Assembly: GCA_029215795.1 (NCBI GenBank)
Contig: JARDYH010000003.1
Span: forward strand, 172,248,382-172,312,381
Reading direction: 5' to 3'
Source: Anniella stebbinsi
Lineage: Eukaryota; Chordata; Lepidosauria; Squamata; Anniellidae
DNA length: 64,000 nt
Below are positions 42,900 through 55,199 of this stretch, piece after piece; within the stretch, counting starts at the first letter, position 1; every line of letters starts with the position of its first letter. A program made the translations under genes and the position numbers. The notes beneath the pieces were generated by a model. It worked only from the letters and a program-made list of their open reading frames with translations. It did no database searches and was not told the origin of the DNA.

Positions 42900-44160
42900 A
42901 ATTTCACCATTACAGTTAGTGAGAATTAATTTAATTTAAGTTAATTTCTAATAAGAATTTGCCAACATTCACGATTTCTTCATATTTAGTAGAGAAAGAA
43001 CTCGATGATTAAGAGGTCTCTAACAAAACTGACAGATTCACCCATCCCTATTTCAGTAGCAGCCAGACATCTCTTGTAAAACATCTAGTTCCACCCTGAG
43101 TTATCAGTTCAGTTAGTCTGAAAGCCAAAGGGTCACAGCAACTCAAGGACATGGACTCTACATATAAACAACTATTTAAATAAATAAATAAATAAATGCC
43201 ACCTAATCCTACACATACCTTCCTATATTTCTATAATCCATCTGATGACATGAGGTCATTGCAGGGAACAGGGCTGCAGCTTTAGTTACCCTCAGCATTG
43301 TGTTGTTGATGTCCCTATCCCTAACATTGCTACTGCCCCACTGTGATATACGTTACATCAGGCAGCCATACTGGACACTAACGTAGGTATTTCGTGGGCA
43401 GATCCTCACTGTGAATCAGAATTGAGCAGTTGTTCAGCTCCCATTCGAAAGCTCCAGCCACTAGATAAACTCATCCAGGGTGAGTGCCTAACAGGAATAA
43501 CAGTGCTGAGCAGGGACTCTGACATTGATGGTATTGTTTGGTGTGCGCAGTTTAGGCATCAATCCTTGTGGACACTGGCAGCAGCCCCAGTATGCTGGAT
43601 GCTGATACTGGACCTGGCTGGGAAACACAAAGAGCAATGATATCATTTCACATGTTTTTACTGACTAGATTATTAGAATACAGTGGGGAGATTGTAATTA
43701 TAGGGCTTGTGAACTAGAGATGGGTGGGAAATTTGTTTTAGTTCATTACTTAAAATAAGAATTGACCTAAATCCACAAATTTCTTCATATCTGGGATGGA
43801 AAGATCTTGAGATTTAAGAATTTTGGATTTTGAAACAAAACTGTCAGATTTGTCCAACTAGGCCCAGGGCTTTCAGTGCACAGCTCTTAGAAGTCTGGTT
43901 TTGAATACTTGCACATTCAAACCATGTTTGTAGTACTGAATTAGGGTTGCAACTTATTTTTTCTGACAGGTTCCTCATCTTTAACAGATATATTTTCTCT
44001 GTGTATCTATTGAATTTGGCTAGTGCAGATGGGTGAGAATTTTGTTTCTGTTTCTATTTGATAAGAATTTACCAAAATCCTCCAATTGTTCCATATTTAA
44101 AATGAAAAAAATGTAAAAGAAATGCATGAATTACAAAGTGAAACTGAGAGATTCCATCAT
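42900..44160. repeat. Three diverged copies of an approximately 130-bp AT-rich repeat
   Basis: Near 42925-43055, 43725-43865 and 44030-44160. Each runs GATAAGAATTT- or TAAGAATTTG-like, then ACCAAAATCC or CCAACATTCACGA, TTCTTCATATTTA/TCTG, and ends AACTGACAGATT or CTGAGAGATTCC. 43422-43640 has a 72-codon frame without known motif. Confidence 0.4.
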
Positions 44161-44227
44161 ATCTATAAACATGAAGAAGATGCAGATCTGCTGTTATAAC
44201 ATCAGTCTATAACTTTCTCTCTGTGCG

Positions 44228-44231
<4 letters not shown>

Positions 44232-44260
<29 letters not shown>
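44232..44260. repeat. (CT)n microsatellite
   Basis: Uninterrupted TC dinucleotides. Confidence 0.95.
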
Positions 44261-44266
<6 letters not shown>

Positions 44267-45359
44267 TGGCTCCCACATTTATGTTTATTCTATATACCTA
44301 TTACTCAGAGAGTAATTGGGACTGTTCCTTGCTCTCATTAATTCCTTTTCATGTTTTCTTCTCCCTTGTACCATTTACCACAGACAGATGTAAACATGAA
44401 CTGGGAAGATCCTGTGTTCAAATAAATCTGGTATCTTATCAGCCTCTAACTTTTCACTAGTCAAAAAAATCTAGTCACTGCTTAGCATAGTGTTTAGGTT
44501 TCGAACACAGTTGATAGCCAGGGCTCTAGCCAGTATCACATCTAATACTTGGGATGTTAGTCTAGGCAGTACAATGACATGTTCAAATGAAATCTGAATA
44601 GGCAGCTTTTGAATGATCTACTTAATCTGCAAGTGAAATAAAACTCTTCTAAGTGTGTATCAGTCAGACATTCTATGCAACATGCTGATACGTTCCATAT
44701 GGAAAATTATGAAGAAGATGACAAATTTGATGTAGTTAGCTGTAACATACATCAATCTCAAACACACTTCAATGGAAACAAATCCCATTGATTTCTACCA
44801 AACTCACTTTCAGGAGGGTCTGCTTAGGAACCAAGTGTAAGTTATACGTGATCAGTTGTTGTTCTGAAGAATGTTCTTCAGTGTTGAAAATATGTCCTCT
44901 TCTCCCCTCCGCCATCTGTGGCTTTCAACTTATGTCAGCCACACTAGAGAGCTTTCCATTTATAAATGCTAGTGGGTATTTTCTTCACTAATGCTCCAGT
45001 AAATACATTTGGAGGCGTTTTAAGAAACATTTGGAAGACTGCAGGCCACTCAGTAATTTTTATCACTTGTAAGAAAGAAAGCAGCCTAAAAGCATTGTAA
45101 AATACTTGAAAGTGTTTGGAAAGTGGCATAGTGCTCCACAATCTGTTTCTTCCCTTTTATAAGTGCAGTGCTTATAAAATATAACAGCTCAGCATTTGCT
45201 AAATTAAATAGGAAAACATTCTGAGTGCTGTTTGATGTTCCCAAACTAGGCTGGGTAAAAAAAAGAAGCTTTTTTGAGACTACATGTTTATTGCTATTTC
45301 ACTTGACTGACATCTTTCACAATATGTGCCAAGGGGGGCGGTGGAGAGTGTTGTAAGCT

Positions 45360-45379
45360 AAAAAAAAAAAAAAAAAAAA
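45360..45379. repeat. A20 homopolymer
   Basis: Pure A run. The upstream sequence shows no LINE or retrogene features I can identify, so it is recorded only as a simple repeat. Confidence 0.8.
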
Positions 45380-45645
45380 GTAAGAAACACAAGTAGTAGT
45401 TTCCCCTCACAATAGTTCTGGCATTCAACAATTGATTGATACTGATGTTTCCAAAAACTCAACACTGGTGTACCCACTGCTGATCCAAACAAGCAATGTG
45501 TAAAGAGAGCGACTACAATACAGGTAATTAGGTTTATTTAATATAAGCCAAATTTAGCCTTAATCTACCTTCAGGGCTGCCTCATGCTATCCAATGGTAA
45601 ATGGAGGGGGGATACTTCTGCCAAACCAGTTGTTGCTAAAGACCT

Positions 45646-46312
45646 GGGCAAGATCTACACCTTGGACTGATCTACATTTATAGCTCTTTCGCTATAGAAG
45701 AAAGATGCTTCCGAATTTTCCCCCTTTCCACAATTGTGTGTGCACTCACGGGGCACACACAATTGATCTTTTCTGCAATTACATTGTGGGAGCACATGCA
45801 CCCTCTTACAGTGCTTCTACATGTGGGTGGGGCTAGGCAGATGGCGACAAGGTAGAGGGTTTTTTCTTGACTTATGAGGGATGCGCACGAGCGCAGATGT
45901 GCAGCCACATATGGGGTGATATGAACTCCCTTGAATATGCGCTCTTGCACAGAGTATGGTTGTATTTAAAAAAATTGGTGCTGAAACACACGGAATACCC
46001 ATCCAAAACATGTGGTGGAAATGGCCACTCCCACACACCTCTGAGGGCATGCCCCTCACAGCTGTTTGGCTGTTTGCTGAGCCCAGAACTTGCTCTGAAC
46101 AGCAACAGTATAGCAAAGGGGGGCACACTGCACATGAACTTTGGAATGGTAGCGAAAGAGCCAGTAAAACCACAACAAAAGCAGTCAGGGATATTGCCGT
46201 ATAACTGAGAGGTGGAACCGAGATCACTGCTAGACCAGGTGAACGTCATGTGCCCTGTTAGTGATGACTGCGATATGAACCTGCAATAAATGGCTGATGT
46301 AGACGCTCCCCT
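45646..46312. mobile_element. Candidate Harbinger-like element
   Basis: The left end GGGCAAGATCTACACC and right end TGATGTAGACGCTCCCC are roughly inverted, similar to termini at 41016 and 62945. The interior is CpG-richer than its flanks. Frames of up to 170 codons occur in overlapping positions on both strands, with no known domain. The target duplication is unclear. Confidence 0.4.
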
Positions 46313-46319
46313 TGTTGCA

Positions 46320-47800
46320 CGTTGATAACATCCCATCATAGTGACCCTATATCCCTCTCGTACATTATACCTCGTAGCATACACAATGACATCTGTTGTG
46401 GTATTTTAGATAATATGGAATAAAAAGTGGGAAATAACACCGGAAAAGTAGTTGAGGCACATTAAGCATGCCTAATGTGCCCCAACAGTTATCAGTGCAC
46501 TTCAATACTGATACAAAACAGTAGTGTATATCTATCCCTGGTTAGCATGAAAATGAGTGGCCCCAGGCAGCACAAAAATCTAAGAAGCAGCTGAGGGTGT
46601 TAACTATCAGCTGAACCCTGGGTTTTCCTAGTTCATTCTCTTTCTTTTTCTGTGGGTTACCTCTACTCCATGTTTTGTGCAGAACATAGTGCATGATCAT
46701 ACCAAGATTCTATTTTTGGTGTTGAGACTGAATCAGTGCATATGTCTGGGTATATATTGATTCATTCATAGACCAAGAAAGCTTGGTGAGAGTACAACAC
46801 ACTGTTATTTAATCTAGGCATGTATTCATATATGTAGAAGTGTGGATTGGTAATTTGCAAAAAGAGAGGAGGGAGGGAGTGTGAGGGAAAGTGCACATGT
46901 GCAATGGTTTGGACAAAGTCCAGAAATCCAAAATGGAAGAATGGCTAATCATTAATGCATCAGTGTTGTCATAGAAACCAGATCAGGTGATCCAGAGCCC
47001 AGAATTAAGGGAAATATTCAGATAGGGAAACTTTCACAAGCATCTATAAAATGAATGCCTGCTGCCATTGAAAAAAGAATAATCTTATATGCTCTTCAGA
47101 TTTAACTAGGTTGGTGTTACCTTTTCCTATAGCAGTAAAAACCGGTTGTCACAAGCAAGGTCATTTTATATTAAAATGAAGAAAAAGTCACATGAATGGC
47201 CTCAATAAATATCATCATTGTAAATTTAAACCTCTGATGATTGTAATTTTACACATGAACAAAATAATGCGTACTCAATTGCTCAAATTGAGCAGCCACT
47301 TTTAGCAGCTGTCTGTATATGCTTAACATTGTTTCCATCGAAGTCATTGGGGATATTTCTGGGGATTTACCAACTTATTGCTACTGTTTTATTTGTATTC
47401 AATGCCTAGATCCCATTTTCTCTTCAACTGAAATAACTCATAAACAACATATTTCAGAAAGTAATGGAGCTTACTCAAACAACTCTGCAATTAAATATTT
47501 GATAGCAAATGCAGAAATCCAACCTCTTCTGTTGTTGTAAATCGGTAACATGCAAAGATTTTGCACAAATAATGTACTATATTTGTAATTTCACTGAAGA
47601 TTTTTTATTAAAAGAAGAAAATGAACAATCACCCTTTTCTTCATGCAAATATTACCCATTAGAATTATAATCCAACTTGTTAGTAGCACAGCAAAGGCAA
47701 GCAAATATTCTTCTGCCTGCTGACCTCTCTGTTGGAGCATCTTCTGCACACACATATAGGCATACTGCACACCCGCATGTACAAAATCTGTTAAGGCATA
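46320..47800. other. Unannotated interval
   Basis: No element or gene recognised. Confidence 0.35.
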
Positions 47801-47805
47801 ACATT

Positions 47806-48179
47806 ATTCATTAAACAAAAAACCTACAGTTTACAAGCTCTACAGATTCCAACCAAGCACCAAAAAGCAGGGAAATTGGGAGTTAAGGCTCACAAGCCTC
47901 AACGCCACATCCTCCCTAAGGAGGCAGAAAGTGCAAGTGAAATTCTCATTCTCCCAAAGCAGATAAACCATGAGGACAGGATGGAGAATATGATATGCAG
48001 AGGTGACTGTGGGGTTGTGGAAAACTGATCACGAACAACTTAGGGCCACCTATTTCTCTTTTTTTGTTTAGAGCAGCCCGTCCCCAACCTGGTGCCCTCC
48101 AAAGGTGTTGGACTACAACTCCCATCATTGCAAGTCAGTATGTCCCATGGTCAGGAATGCTGGGACTTGTCATCTCAAA
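47806..48179 (+). repeat. Left arm of long inverted repeat
   Basis: About 374 bp, nearly identical to the reverse complement of 49278-49663, with about a dozen substitutions and one indel of about 13 bp near the outer end. It carries at its inner end half of a palindromic MITE (CTACAACTCCCATCATTG). Confidence 0.88.
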
Positions 48180-48201
48180 AATCTAGATATGCAATTTCAT
48201 C

Positions 48202-48335
48202 TGCAGAGGTGACTGTGGGAAATGATGATGAACAACTTAGGACTAGCTACTTCTCATTTCTTAGAGCATCTCCTTATGTTGAGAGTTGCAACCCAACACA
48301 TCTGACAGGCACCAGGTTAGGGAATGTTGTTCAAG
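48202..48335. repeat. Third, diverged partial copy of the inverted-repeat unit
   Basis: CAGAGGTGACTGTGGGAAAT, ATGAACAACTTAGGACTAGC and CACCAGGTTAGGGAATG correspond to parts of the left arm in the same orientation, but with many differences. Confidence 0.6.
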
Positions 48336-49277
48336 AACAAGGGAAGGCAGAATGTAGATTTCCAGATGTTTTGGAATTCAACTTGTAAAAGCCCCTATCA
48401 GCATGGGCAGTTATCAGGAATGCCGCGAGTTGATGTCCAAATCATCAGGATAGATCTATTTTCTGCCCACATCTGTACTAAAGTACGATGTTTTCCAGCA
48501 TTAAGATATGTGATCAATCAAGGAACTACAAAAGAGCTGCATCACTTTAAATAAACTGTCAAAACCAAATGAAACAACAATGAATGAATCTTGAATACCT
48601 AATCCAGATAGCCCTTCAGACATCAGCATTAGTTTTCAACACATGGCATAGGATGTCTGTTTCTTGAATATCAGATAAAGGATTTCTCTTACTTGTTCAG
48701 CAGTGTGAGATCAAAGACAGAGCTACCAGCTAATACTTTCATGCATAAGTATTATTTTAAAATTAAGTATGAATTGATTTTTGTCTTTCCCATAACACAT
48801 AACATGGAAGTTACAGTGCAACACATCTGGAGAGCACCAGGCTGGAGAAGGTTGACTCCTATACATGTCTTCTCAGAAGCCAATGCCACTGAATTCACTA
48901 GGGCTTTCTCCCAAGAGGTATAGGATTGCATACTAATCTCATCTGAAAGGTGTTCAAGACAGCCAAACTAAACCTCTTCTGCTCCACTGTTGCTTTGATG
49001 AGATGATATATTGTGCAGGGATTGTGGGGAGTGAACAGTATATTTTTTATAAATACATTTAAAGAAAAAAAACATTGGTTCTTTGAAAGGCAGGATGTTG
49101 ACCAAAAGTTGGAAGTGCCTGGCACATGCTCTGGTTCTAGATCTGTAATGAATAGTGACCTTTTTGTTATCAAGAGTGCTGCTATATGTGAGATGTGTGT
49201 GAGAGAAAAGTATTGGGCAGACCCTGTATTTGGTAAGGGTATGGAACAGCATTCCCCATCCTGCTGCCCTCCAGGTG

Positions 49278-49663
49278 TTTGAGATGACAAGTCCCAGCAT
49301 TCCTGACCATGGGACATACTGACTTGCAATGATGGGAGTTGTAGTCCAACACCTTTGGAGGGCACCAGGTTGGGGAAGGGCTGCTCTAAACAAAAAAAGA
49401 GAAGTAGGTGGTCCTAAGTTGTTCGTGATCAGTTTTCCACAACCCCACAGTCACCTCTGCATATCATATCCTCCACCCTGTCCTCATGGTTTATCTGCTT
49501 TGGGAGAATGAGAATTTCACTTGCACTTTCTGCCTCCTTAGGGAGGATGTGGTGTTAAGGCTTGTGAGCCTTAACTCCCAATTTCCCTGCTTTTTGGTGT
49601 TGGTTGGAATCTGTAGAGCCTTAACATTGTTTTTGTAAACTGTAGGATTTTTGTTTAATGAAT
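49278..49663 (-). repeat. Right arm of long inverted repeat
   Basis: Reverse complement of 47806-48179. At its inner side the palindromic MITE is complete (about 49253-49385, with CCCATCCTGCTGCCCTCCAG opposite GGAGGGCACCAGGTTGGGG), whereas the left arm holds only part of it. Confidence 0.88.
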
Positions 49664-49837
49664 TTCATGGCTCTGTCTAACGGATGACTGGATATTATAC
49701 AGTTGACAACCAAGCCAGCGTCAGCCAGAATGTTATACCATCTTGACATCCAATATAAAATCAAAGCTAGTGTTATGTGTTGAACTCACTTTTAACATTA
49801 ATAAATCAACCAAAATGATTGCATCTCCCTCATTTTT

Positions 49838-50532
49838 AAAGATAAAGAGATGAAACCTGGCATCATGGTAGCTCTGAAGTAGGGATTGAGCCATGCCAAG
49901 TTGGAAGCAGATCCGTTCATCCCTTGATTTTTAGGAATTTTTTAAAGTTCAAACAGAAATCTCTTTGGGGTCCAGGACCTTGAGCAGTACAAGTTTAAAA
50001 AATGAAGTTAAAGATAAAGAGATGAAACTTGGCACCATGGTAGCTCTGAAGTAGGGATTGAGCCATGCCAAGTTGGAAGCAGATCCATTCATCCCTTGAT
50101 TTTTAGAAATGTTTAAAACTTCAATTTAATTTTTTTAATTAACTAAAATGCTTACAATTCCATCATTTTTAAAGATAAAGGGATGAAACTAGACAGCATG
50201 GTAGCTCTTAAGTAGGGATTGAGCCATGCCAAGTTGGAAGCAGATCTGCTTATGTCTTGAGTTTTAGGATTTTTTAAAATTTCAAACCCAATACTCCTCT
50301 TTGGGGTCTAGGGCCTTGAGCAGTACATTAAAAAAAAAAAGAAAAGAAAGTAAAGATGAAGAGATGAAAATTGGCACCATGGTACCTCTTAAGTAAGGCT
50401 TTAGCCATGCCAAGTTGAAAGCAGATTGGTTCATGTCTTGAATTTTAGAAAAAAATTGAAGTCAAACTTTAAAAAAATATATCCTAAAAATCAAGGCACG
50501 AACCGATCTGCTTCCAACTTGGCATGGCTCAA
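49838..50532. repeat. Tandem array of an approximately 170-bp unit with inverted last copy
   Basis: Four direct units (starting near 49838, 50015, 50162 and 50350) share AAAGATAAAGAGATGAAAC, GGCA-CATGGTAGCTCT, GCCATGCCAAGTTGGAAGC and TTGATTTTTAGG. At 50480-50532 the same segment appears inverted (AAATCAAGGCACGAACCGAT, CCAACTTGGCATGGCTCAA). Related to the repeat at 16140-16470. Confidence 0.7.
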
Positions 50533-50535
50533 TTC

Positions 50536-51169
50536 TAGGGTGACCACTAGAGTGTGGCCTAGTGGCTAAAGTGTTGGACCGGGAGCTGGGAGATCTGGGT
50601 TCTACTCCCCACTTAGCCATGGAAACCCATTGGGTGACTTTGGGCCAGTTGCAGACTCTCAGCCCAACCTATCTCACAGGGTTGCTGTTGTGAGGATAAA
50701 ATGGAGAGGAGGAGAATTATGTATGCCGCCTTGGGTTTCTTGGCGGAAAAATGTGGGATATAAATGCAATAATAAATAATAATAAAAAACTGTCAGGATT
50801 TCCCCAGATTTCTCCTGGTTTTTGTTCTATCCTCGGTGTCAGGGGGGATTTTATGCAATAGTCTATAATGGCCTGGAATTACACACTTTCCCTTTTAAGG
50901 CCACCATTAGCGTGGCAGGGGGGAATGACATGCTTTCTGGAGGTGTGTCATTCTCTCCCACTGCTCCAATCAAGGCCTTAAAAGGGAAAAATGTGTAAGT
51001 CCCAGGCATTATAGAAAAGGGCCTGTTTGGAGCAGTGGGGTGGGGTGAGAATGACATGCTTTCCCCTCCTCTGCTCCAATTGGGGACTTTAAGGTAGCCC
51101 CAGAAAGCCATTTTCCTGCCCCCCCCACTAGGTGTCCTCTTTTTGGGTTTCCCAAATATGGTCACCCTA
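50536..51169. mobile_element. hAT-like element containing a SINE
   Basis: It starts TAGGGTGACCA and ends TATGGTCACCCTA, with an 8-bp duplication with one mismatch (ctcaattc 50528-50535, ctcagttc 51170-51177). A Sauria SINE sits 13 bp inside the left end. The remaining interior has repeated GGCCTTAAAAGGGAAA-like and GGGAATGACATGCTTTC words in both orientations. Non-coding. Confidence 0.8.
50549..50793 (+). mobile_element. Sauria SINE
   Basis: tRNA-like head with an A box (TGGCCTAGTGG) and a B box (GGTTCTACTCC), the body GGCCAGTTGCAGACTCTCAG and CACAGGGTTGCTGTTGTGAGG, a 3' part GCCGCCTTGGGTTTCTTGGCGG with TGGGATATAAATG, and an (AAT)n tail. This is the Sauria SINE plan, restricted to squamates, with a tail related to BovB LINEs used for trans-mobilisation. 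Confidence 0.85.
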
Positions 51170-51814
51170 CTCAGTTCTTGCACAGGCTGCATTTCCATCC
51201 CTAGATATTTACTCAATAGTAAGACCCATTGAATTTCCTTGGTTCTTGAAAAGCAACACACTTGCTTTTAGATTTGCCAGTCTCAGCATTCTATGTGTGC
51301 TATGAATGCCTGCTCTGTCTGTCCCTATAGTTTCCTGCAAGGTCCAGCCAGGGGAAGCCAGTAAATTAAACCCAGGGGTGGAGGGTGGGATTCCCTCAAG
51401 TTCATCTGACAGCAGGTGCTATGCCCGCAGAGCACCTGCCTCATAAGGCAAATGGCCACATGAGAACTGTTATTATGGCCTGCTACTTTGTTTGTCTTTA
51501 GTAGTCTGTGGTCCAGATCTCTTCAGAAGGAGGAATAGTGTTTTGTGGGTGGGGTCAGTCTAAATTATCTCCAGGGGTCCCTTACTCAGTGCCTCTGATA
51601 GCAAAGAGATTGAGGATTTCCCCCAACTCTGTTACTCTTGAAGTTACTAGGCCTGTTGAAAATAGATTTTATAACATAAGCATGAAAACAGCGAATACCC
51701 CTTTTAACTTGTTAAACCAATGAAAACATGCCACACAAGAAGTCTTAAGATATGAATGGTTTATAAAGAAAAGTAAATGCAAAAGAACATCAGATGCAGA
51801 AGTGAAATCTGAAA

Positions 51815-52480
51815 CATTACTATTATTATTATTATTAGTAGTAGTAGTATCCTGCCTTGTGCCCAATGCTGGGCCTCAGGGCAGCCTTACAAAACTAAAA
51901 CATATACAGCTAAAACCTATAAATAGGAATATACTAGGCTGACCATATGAGAAGGAGGACAGGACTCATGTAACTTTAACAGTTGTAGAGAAAAGGGGAG
52001 TTCAGCCAGTGTCATTTGTATGCAATTAGTTCCTGGTGACATTCCCTCTTCATCACAACAGTTAAAGTTGCAGGGGCCCTGCCTTCTTTTGTATATGATC
52101 ACTCTAGTATAGTGCCTGCAACTTTAACTGTTGTGATGAAGAGGGAATTTCACCAGGGACTAATTGCATACAAAGGACACTGGCTGAAATTCCCTTTTTT
52201 CTACAACTGTTAAAGTTACATGAGCCCTGTCCTCCTTTTCATATGGTCAGCCTAAATATACAAAAGTTAAAAAATATAATTAAATACTTTTCAATATTAA
52301 AGCATTTAAAACATTTTAAATACATAACAATTTAAAAGTCAAAGGTATAGACAGACGTCCAGATTATTTGCCAAAGGCCTGCTGGAACAAAAAAAGGGTT
52401 TGTCTGCATCCAAAAACACATCAAGGAGGGAGCCAGTGTAGACTGCAAGGATTAGAAAGAAAATCCATGTGTGTACACTA
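51815..52480 (-). mobile_element. L2-type LINE 3' end, split by a MITE
   Basis: Minus-strand LINE 3' region: (ATT)n at the left, ATCCTGCCTTGTGCCC, A-rich UTR complement, then after the MITE CCAAAGGCCTGCTGGAAC and AAAACACATCAAGGAGGGAG. Comparable to the 27.0-27.5, 55.8 and 61.5 kb copies. Confidence 0.65.
51935..52254. mobile_element. hAT-like MITE, long palindromic form
   Basis: Starts TAGGCTGACCATATGAGAAG and ends TTTTCATATGGTCAGCCTA; internal halves are as in 40389-40710. Flanks share AATATAC (51928-51934 and 52255-52261). Confidence 0.88.
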
Positions 52481-53760
52481 TGCAAAATAAATGACAGCTC
52501 AACTGTTTCTAAACCTTATTAGAAAAACAGGGAGACTAGGCCGAAACCAGCGTTGTAGTCCCAGAAGCACTTTGAAAGGTTTCAACTTTGTACTTAAAAC
52601 TTAACACCGGCCCAAACTACTGAAATGAAGTGTTTGAAGCTTTCAACTTTATAGCAGTATGGACCAAACTCTTAGAAAAGAGGGAAGGAGCAATGTGTGT
52701 GTATGGGGTGGGGATGGGGATAGAAAGAAAAGTATAGCCACCTATTCCCAGGAGAGATCTGAAGATCAGGTTACCATGGATCCAGAGGAACCACACCCTG
52801 CTTCACCAGGGAGCAAAAGAGCAAACTGGCCTTATGAAGATAGTCCAAAATACTCTCAAAGCCAAAGGAATGCATGTTCCAGAAGGGAAAAGAGAAACTC
52901 TTCTTCTTCTTCACTCAGCGGCCATCTCACTCACCTACCCCACATTCTGAGGCAGGAGGGAGGGGGGAGAGCGACGCTACTGAGCATGTGTCGTGCTATG
53001 AGGGAAGATGGCTGCCTCATTGACTTGAATGAGATGTTAAAATAGTCCTTAAAAGTCAACCGAAGGGAATTTTTAAAAAACAAAAAGCTTTCCACCAACT
53101 ACAGTCAAGGAGGAAGAAGACCCCACCACTGGATTAATTAATAAGGCTCTAGAAATTATGCAAATTGTGAGCACAAAACTCGCAACCCGGAAGTAATTTT
53201 ACAAAAGCAGGGAGACAGGTTTGTATTCCTTTTCTAACTTAAACTGCTCTCCTTCCCTCAGTCTTTCACCAATCTTCTTGAACTTTTCAGGTAATGTAAA
53301 ACAAACATTTCTTTCTGGCACCTGTAAATTTCAGAAAGGTTGATGAAACATTTTCGATTTTATGGCTGTTAGAATGATCCTCCCCCCAATTATCACTTTA
53401 ACATGGCGGAATGTGTTTTTTACTGACGGCCCTTAACAATGGAGGCACGGCTGTGCCTCCATCAATAACATTAGATTGGTTAGCAATAAGACATTTTTGC
53501 TCAACTACCATTTTGTCCTTGAAGAGAAAGAATTCCGTGTTTAATTGTGAACTTTTTTATGGATTGAAGTATAACTATGCTAGTCCCAAAGATCTTCCTA
53601 GATGTGTGGACACAAATAAAGATGTGTACCACAACTGGGATAATGGAATTTTGTGTAATGCATATGATCCCTCCTACTTTGAGGTGTATCAGTGGTAATG
53701 CCTTTCTAGGAATTTAATTTATTACTTATTTACTTAAATTTGACCAGTAATTATGGTGAG
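52480..53760. other. Unannotated interval with one unexplained frame
   Basis: No transposon recognised. A plus-strand frame at 53411-53698 (95 codons) ends with a Tyr/Asn/Asp-rich, protein-like stretch (LPRCVDTNKDVYHNW, then YDPSYFEVYQW). I know of no family that matches. It may be a fragment of an element ORF, an exon or chance. Confidence 0.3.
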
Positions 53761-54149
53761 CTATCTCCCATCTAGGCATGTGTGAATCAGCTAAATTCAA
53801 GGTCATTGAGGTCTCTGAATTGCACTTCAAAGCTCATTTTGACTTGTGTCCACATCAGATTGCAAGTGATGTTTTGCTCTTTTCTCATGCAAATCCATCT
53901 GTATTTTTGTGTTTATGTTTTTTCTAAATGTACGCATCAATTGTGCACATTTTTGAAATAAATTTCTCCCATTCATTAAAGCATTTTTGATTATATTTAT
54001 CAAAAGTACACATCTTTCATGCATTTGTTTTTCAAATGTACAGCTTTTTGACCTTTTTTTAAAAAAAAAATCTCCAAAACAAATCAAACAGCAGGTATGG
54101 TAACAGATGGAATTTGACTGCAGATTGTGTCTGGGTTTGCAGATAGGGA

Positions 54150-54545
54150 GAGCGCCTCTCCCTATAAATGCCTGCCTGAGATTTGAGATCTGTTGGAGGA
54201 GCCCTCCTCCACGTCCCACCAGTTCAAGACATATATTATGGTAGGATGTGGGAGAGGGCATTTTTGCTGCTGTGGCACCTTGGTTGTGGAATGTCTTTCC
54301 CTTGGAGGCCCGACTGGTGCCAAGACTGTCTTCATTTCGGCGCCAAGTTGAAACATGGCTTTTTATCAAAGGCTTTGGGGGCTAAAGCTGCACATAGTTT
54401 TAATTGTGTTTAATTACTTTAAAATTTTCTACCTGGTTAATGGTTTAATGCGTTTTTAGCTATGTACGTTATTTGTTGTTTTATAATGTTTTATTTTATC
54501 TCTGAGATCCCAATGATATAGGGCAGGATACAAATGTTTCTAGAA
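54150..54545 (+). mobile_element. L2-type LINE 3' end fragment
   Basis: The plus strand encodes, with frame breaks, the terminal segment of the LINE ORF (AVAPWLWNVFPLEARLV-like, then SFRRQVETWLF), followed by an AT-rich 3' UTR with TTTAATTGTGTTTAATTACT and GGGCAGGATACAAATG. Truncated at its 5' side. Confidence 0.65.
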
Positions 54546-55199
54546 ATTATCCAATTTGGTTCTGGGTAAATTTTAGTCAAAAATGAAGTGAAATGAATTT
54601 TTCATACATCCCACTCTCATCCATCTCTTTCCATATAATAGCTGTGTGAACTGATCAACCTATACGGCAGTGGTGGCCCTTCAGAGCATATTAGCATTGA
54701 CCAAGCCATGTGTTATGTTGTATTGAAATTTTGTTGTAACTCAAAACTATCTAGGGTTCCTTTATGAGCTGTCTTTCCCACTTGACTGAGATGTACACAG
54801 ATTGGTGGGTGAGATGGGTCAGGCACTGTACAGACTCAGAAGCACTCTGTCTGTTCATTCCTGTTGTTGCAAGTTGAGCTGAGTTCCAAGGCTAAATCCT
54901 GCTGAGACGTAGCTCAAATTAAACACTGAACAGATATTATTCTTCCACAGTTGCTTGTGGTTGAGAAGAAATGCTAGACCGCACATCATAAAATGTGGCT
55001 ATTATGCCTCATCTTAACTACTTATTTCCTAATCCAATGGCCTGTTGGGTGGTTTATGTAGTTCATCTTTCACGTTTCCCTTAAAAACTTAATGCACCAG
55101 ATCAATCAGTTTTCCTTCTTAGGCATAGGAATGTGCCCTTCCTTGGTTCCTTCCTCCCTTACCTCATTCATATCATTTTCTCTAAGAACAATAATGCTT

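Noticed and set aside
45817..46384. 136- and 170-codon minus-strand frames overlapping each other
   Set aside because: They overlap in different frames within a candidate DNA element, with no motif supporting a protein.
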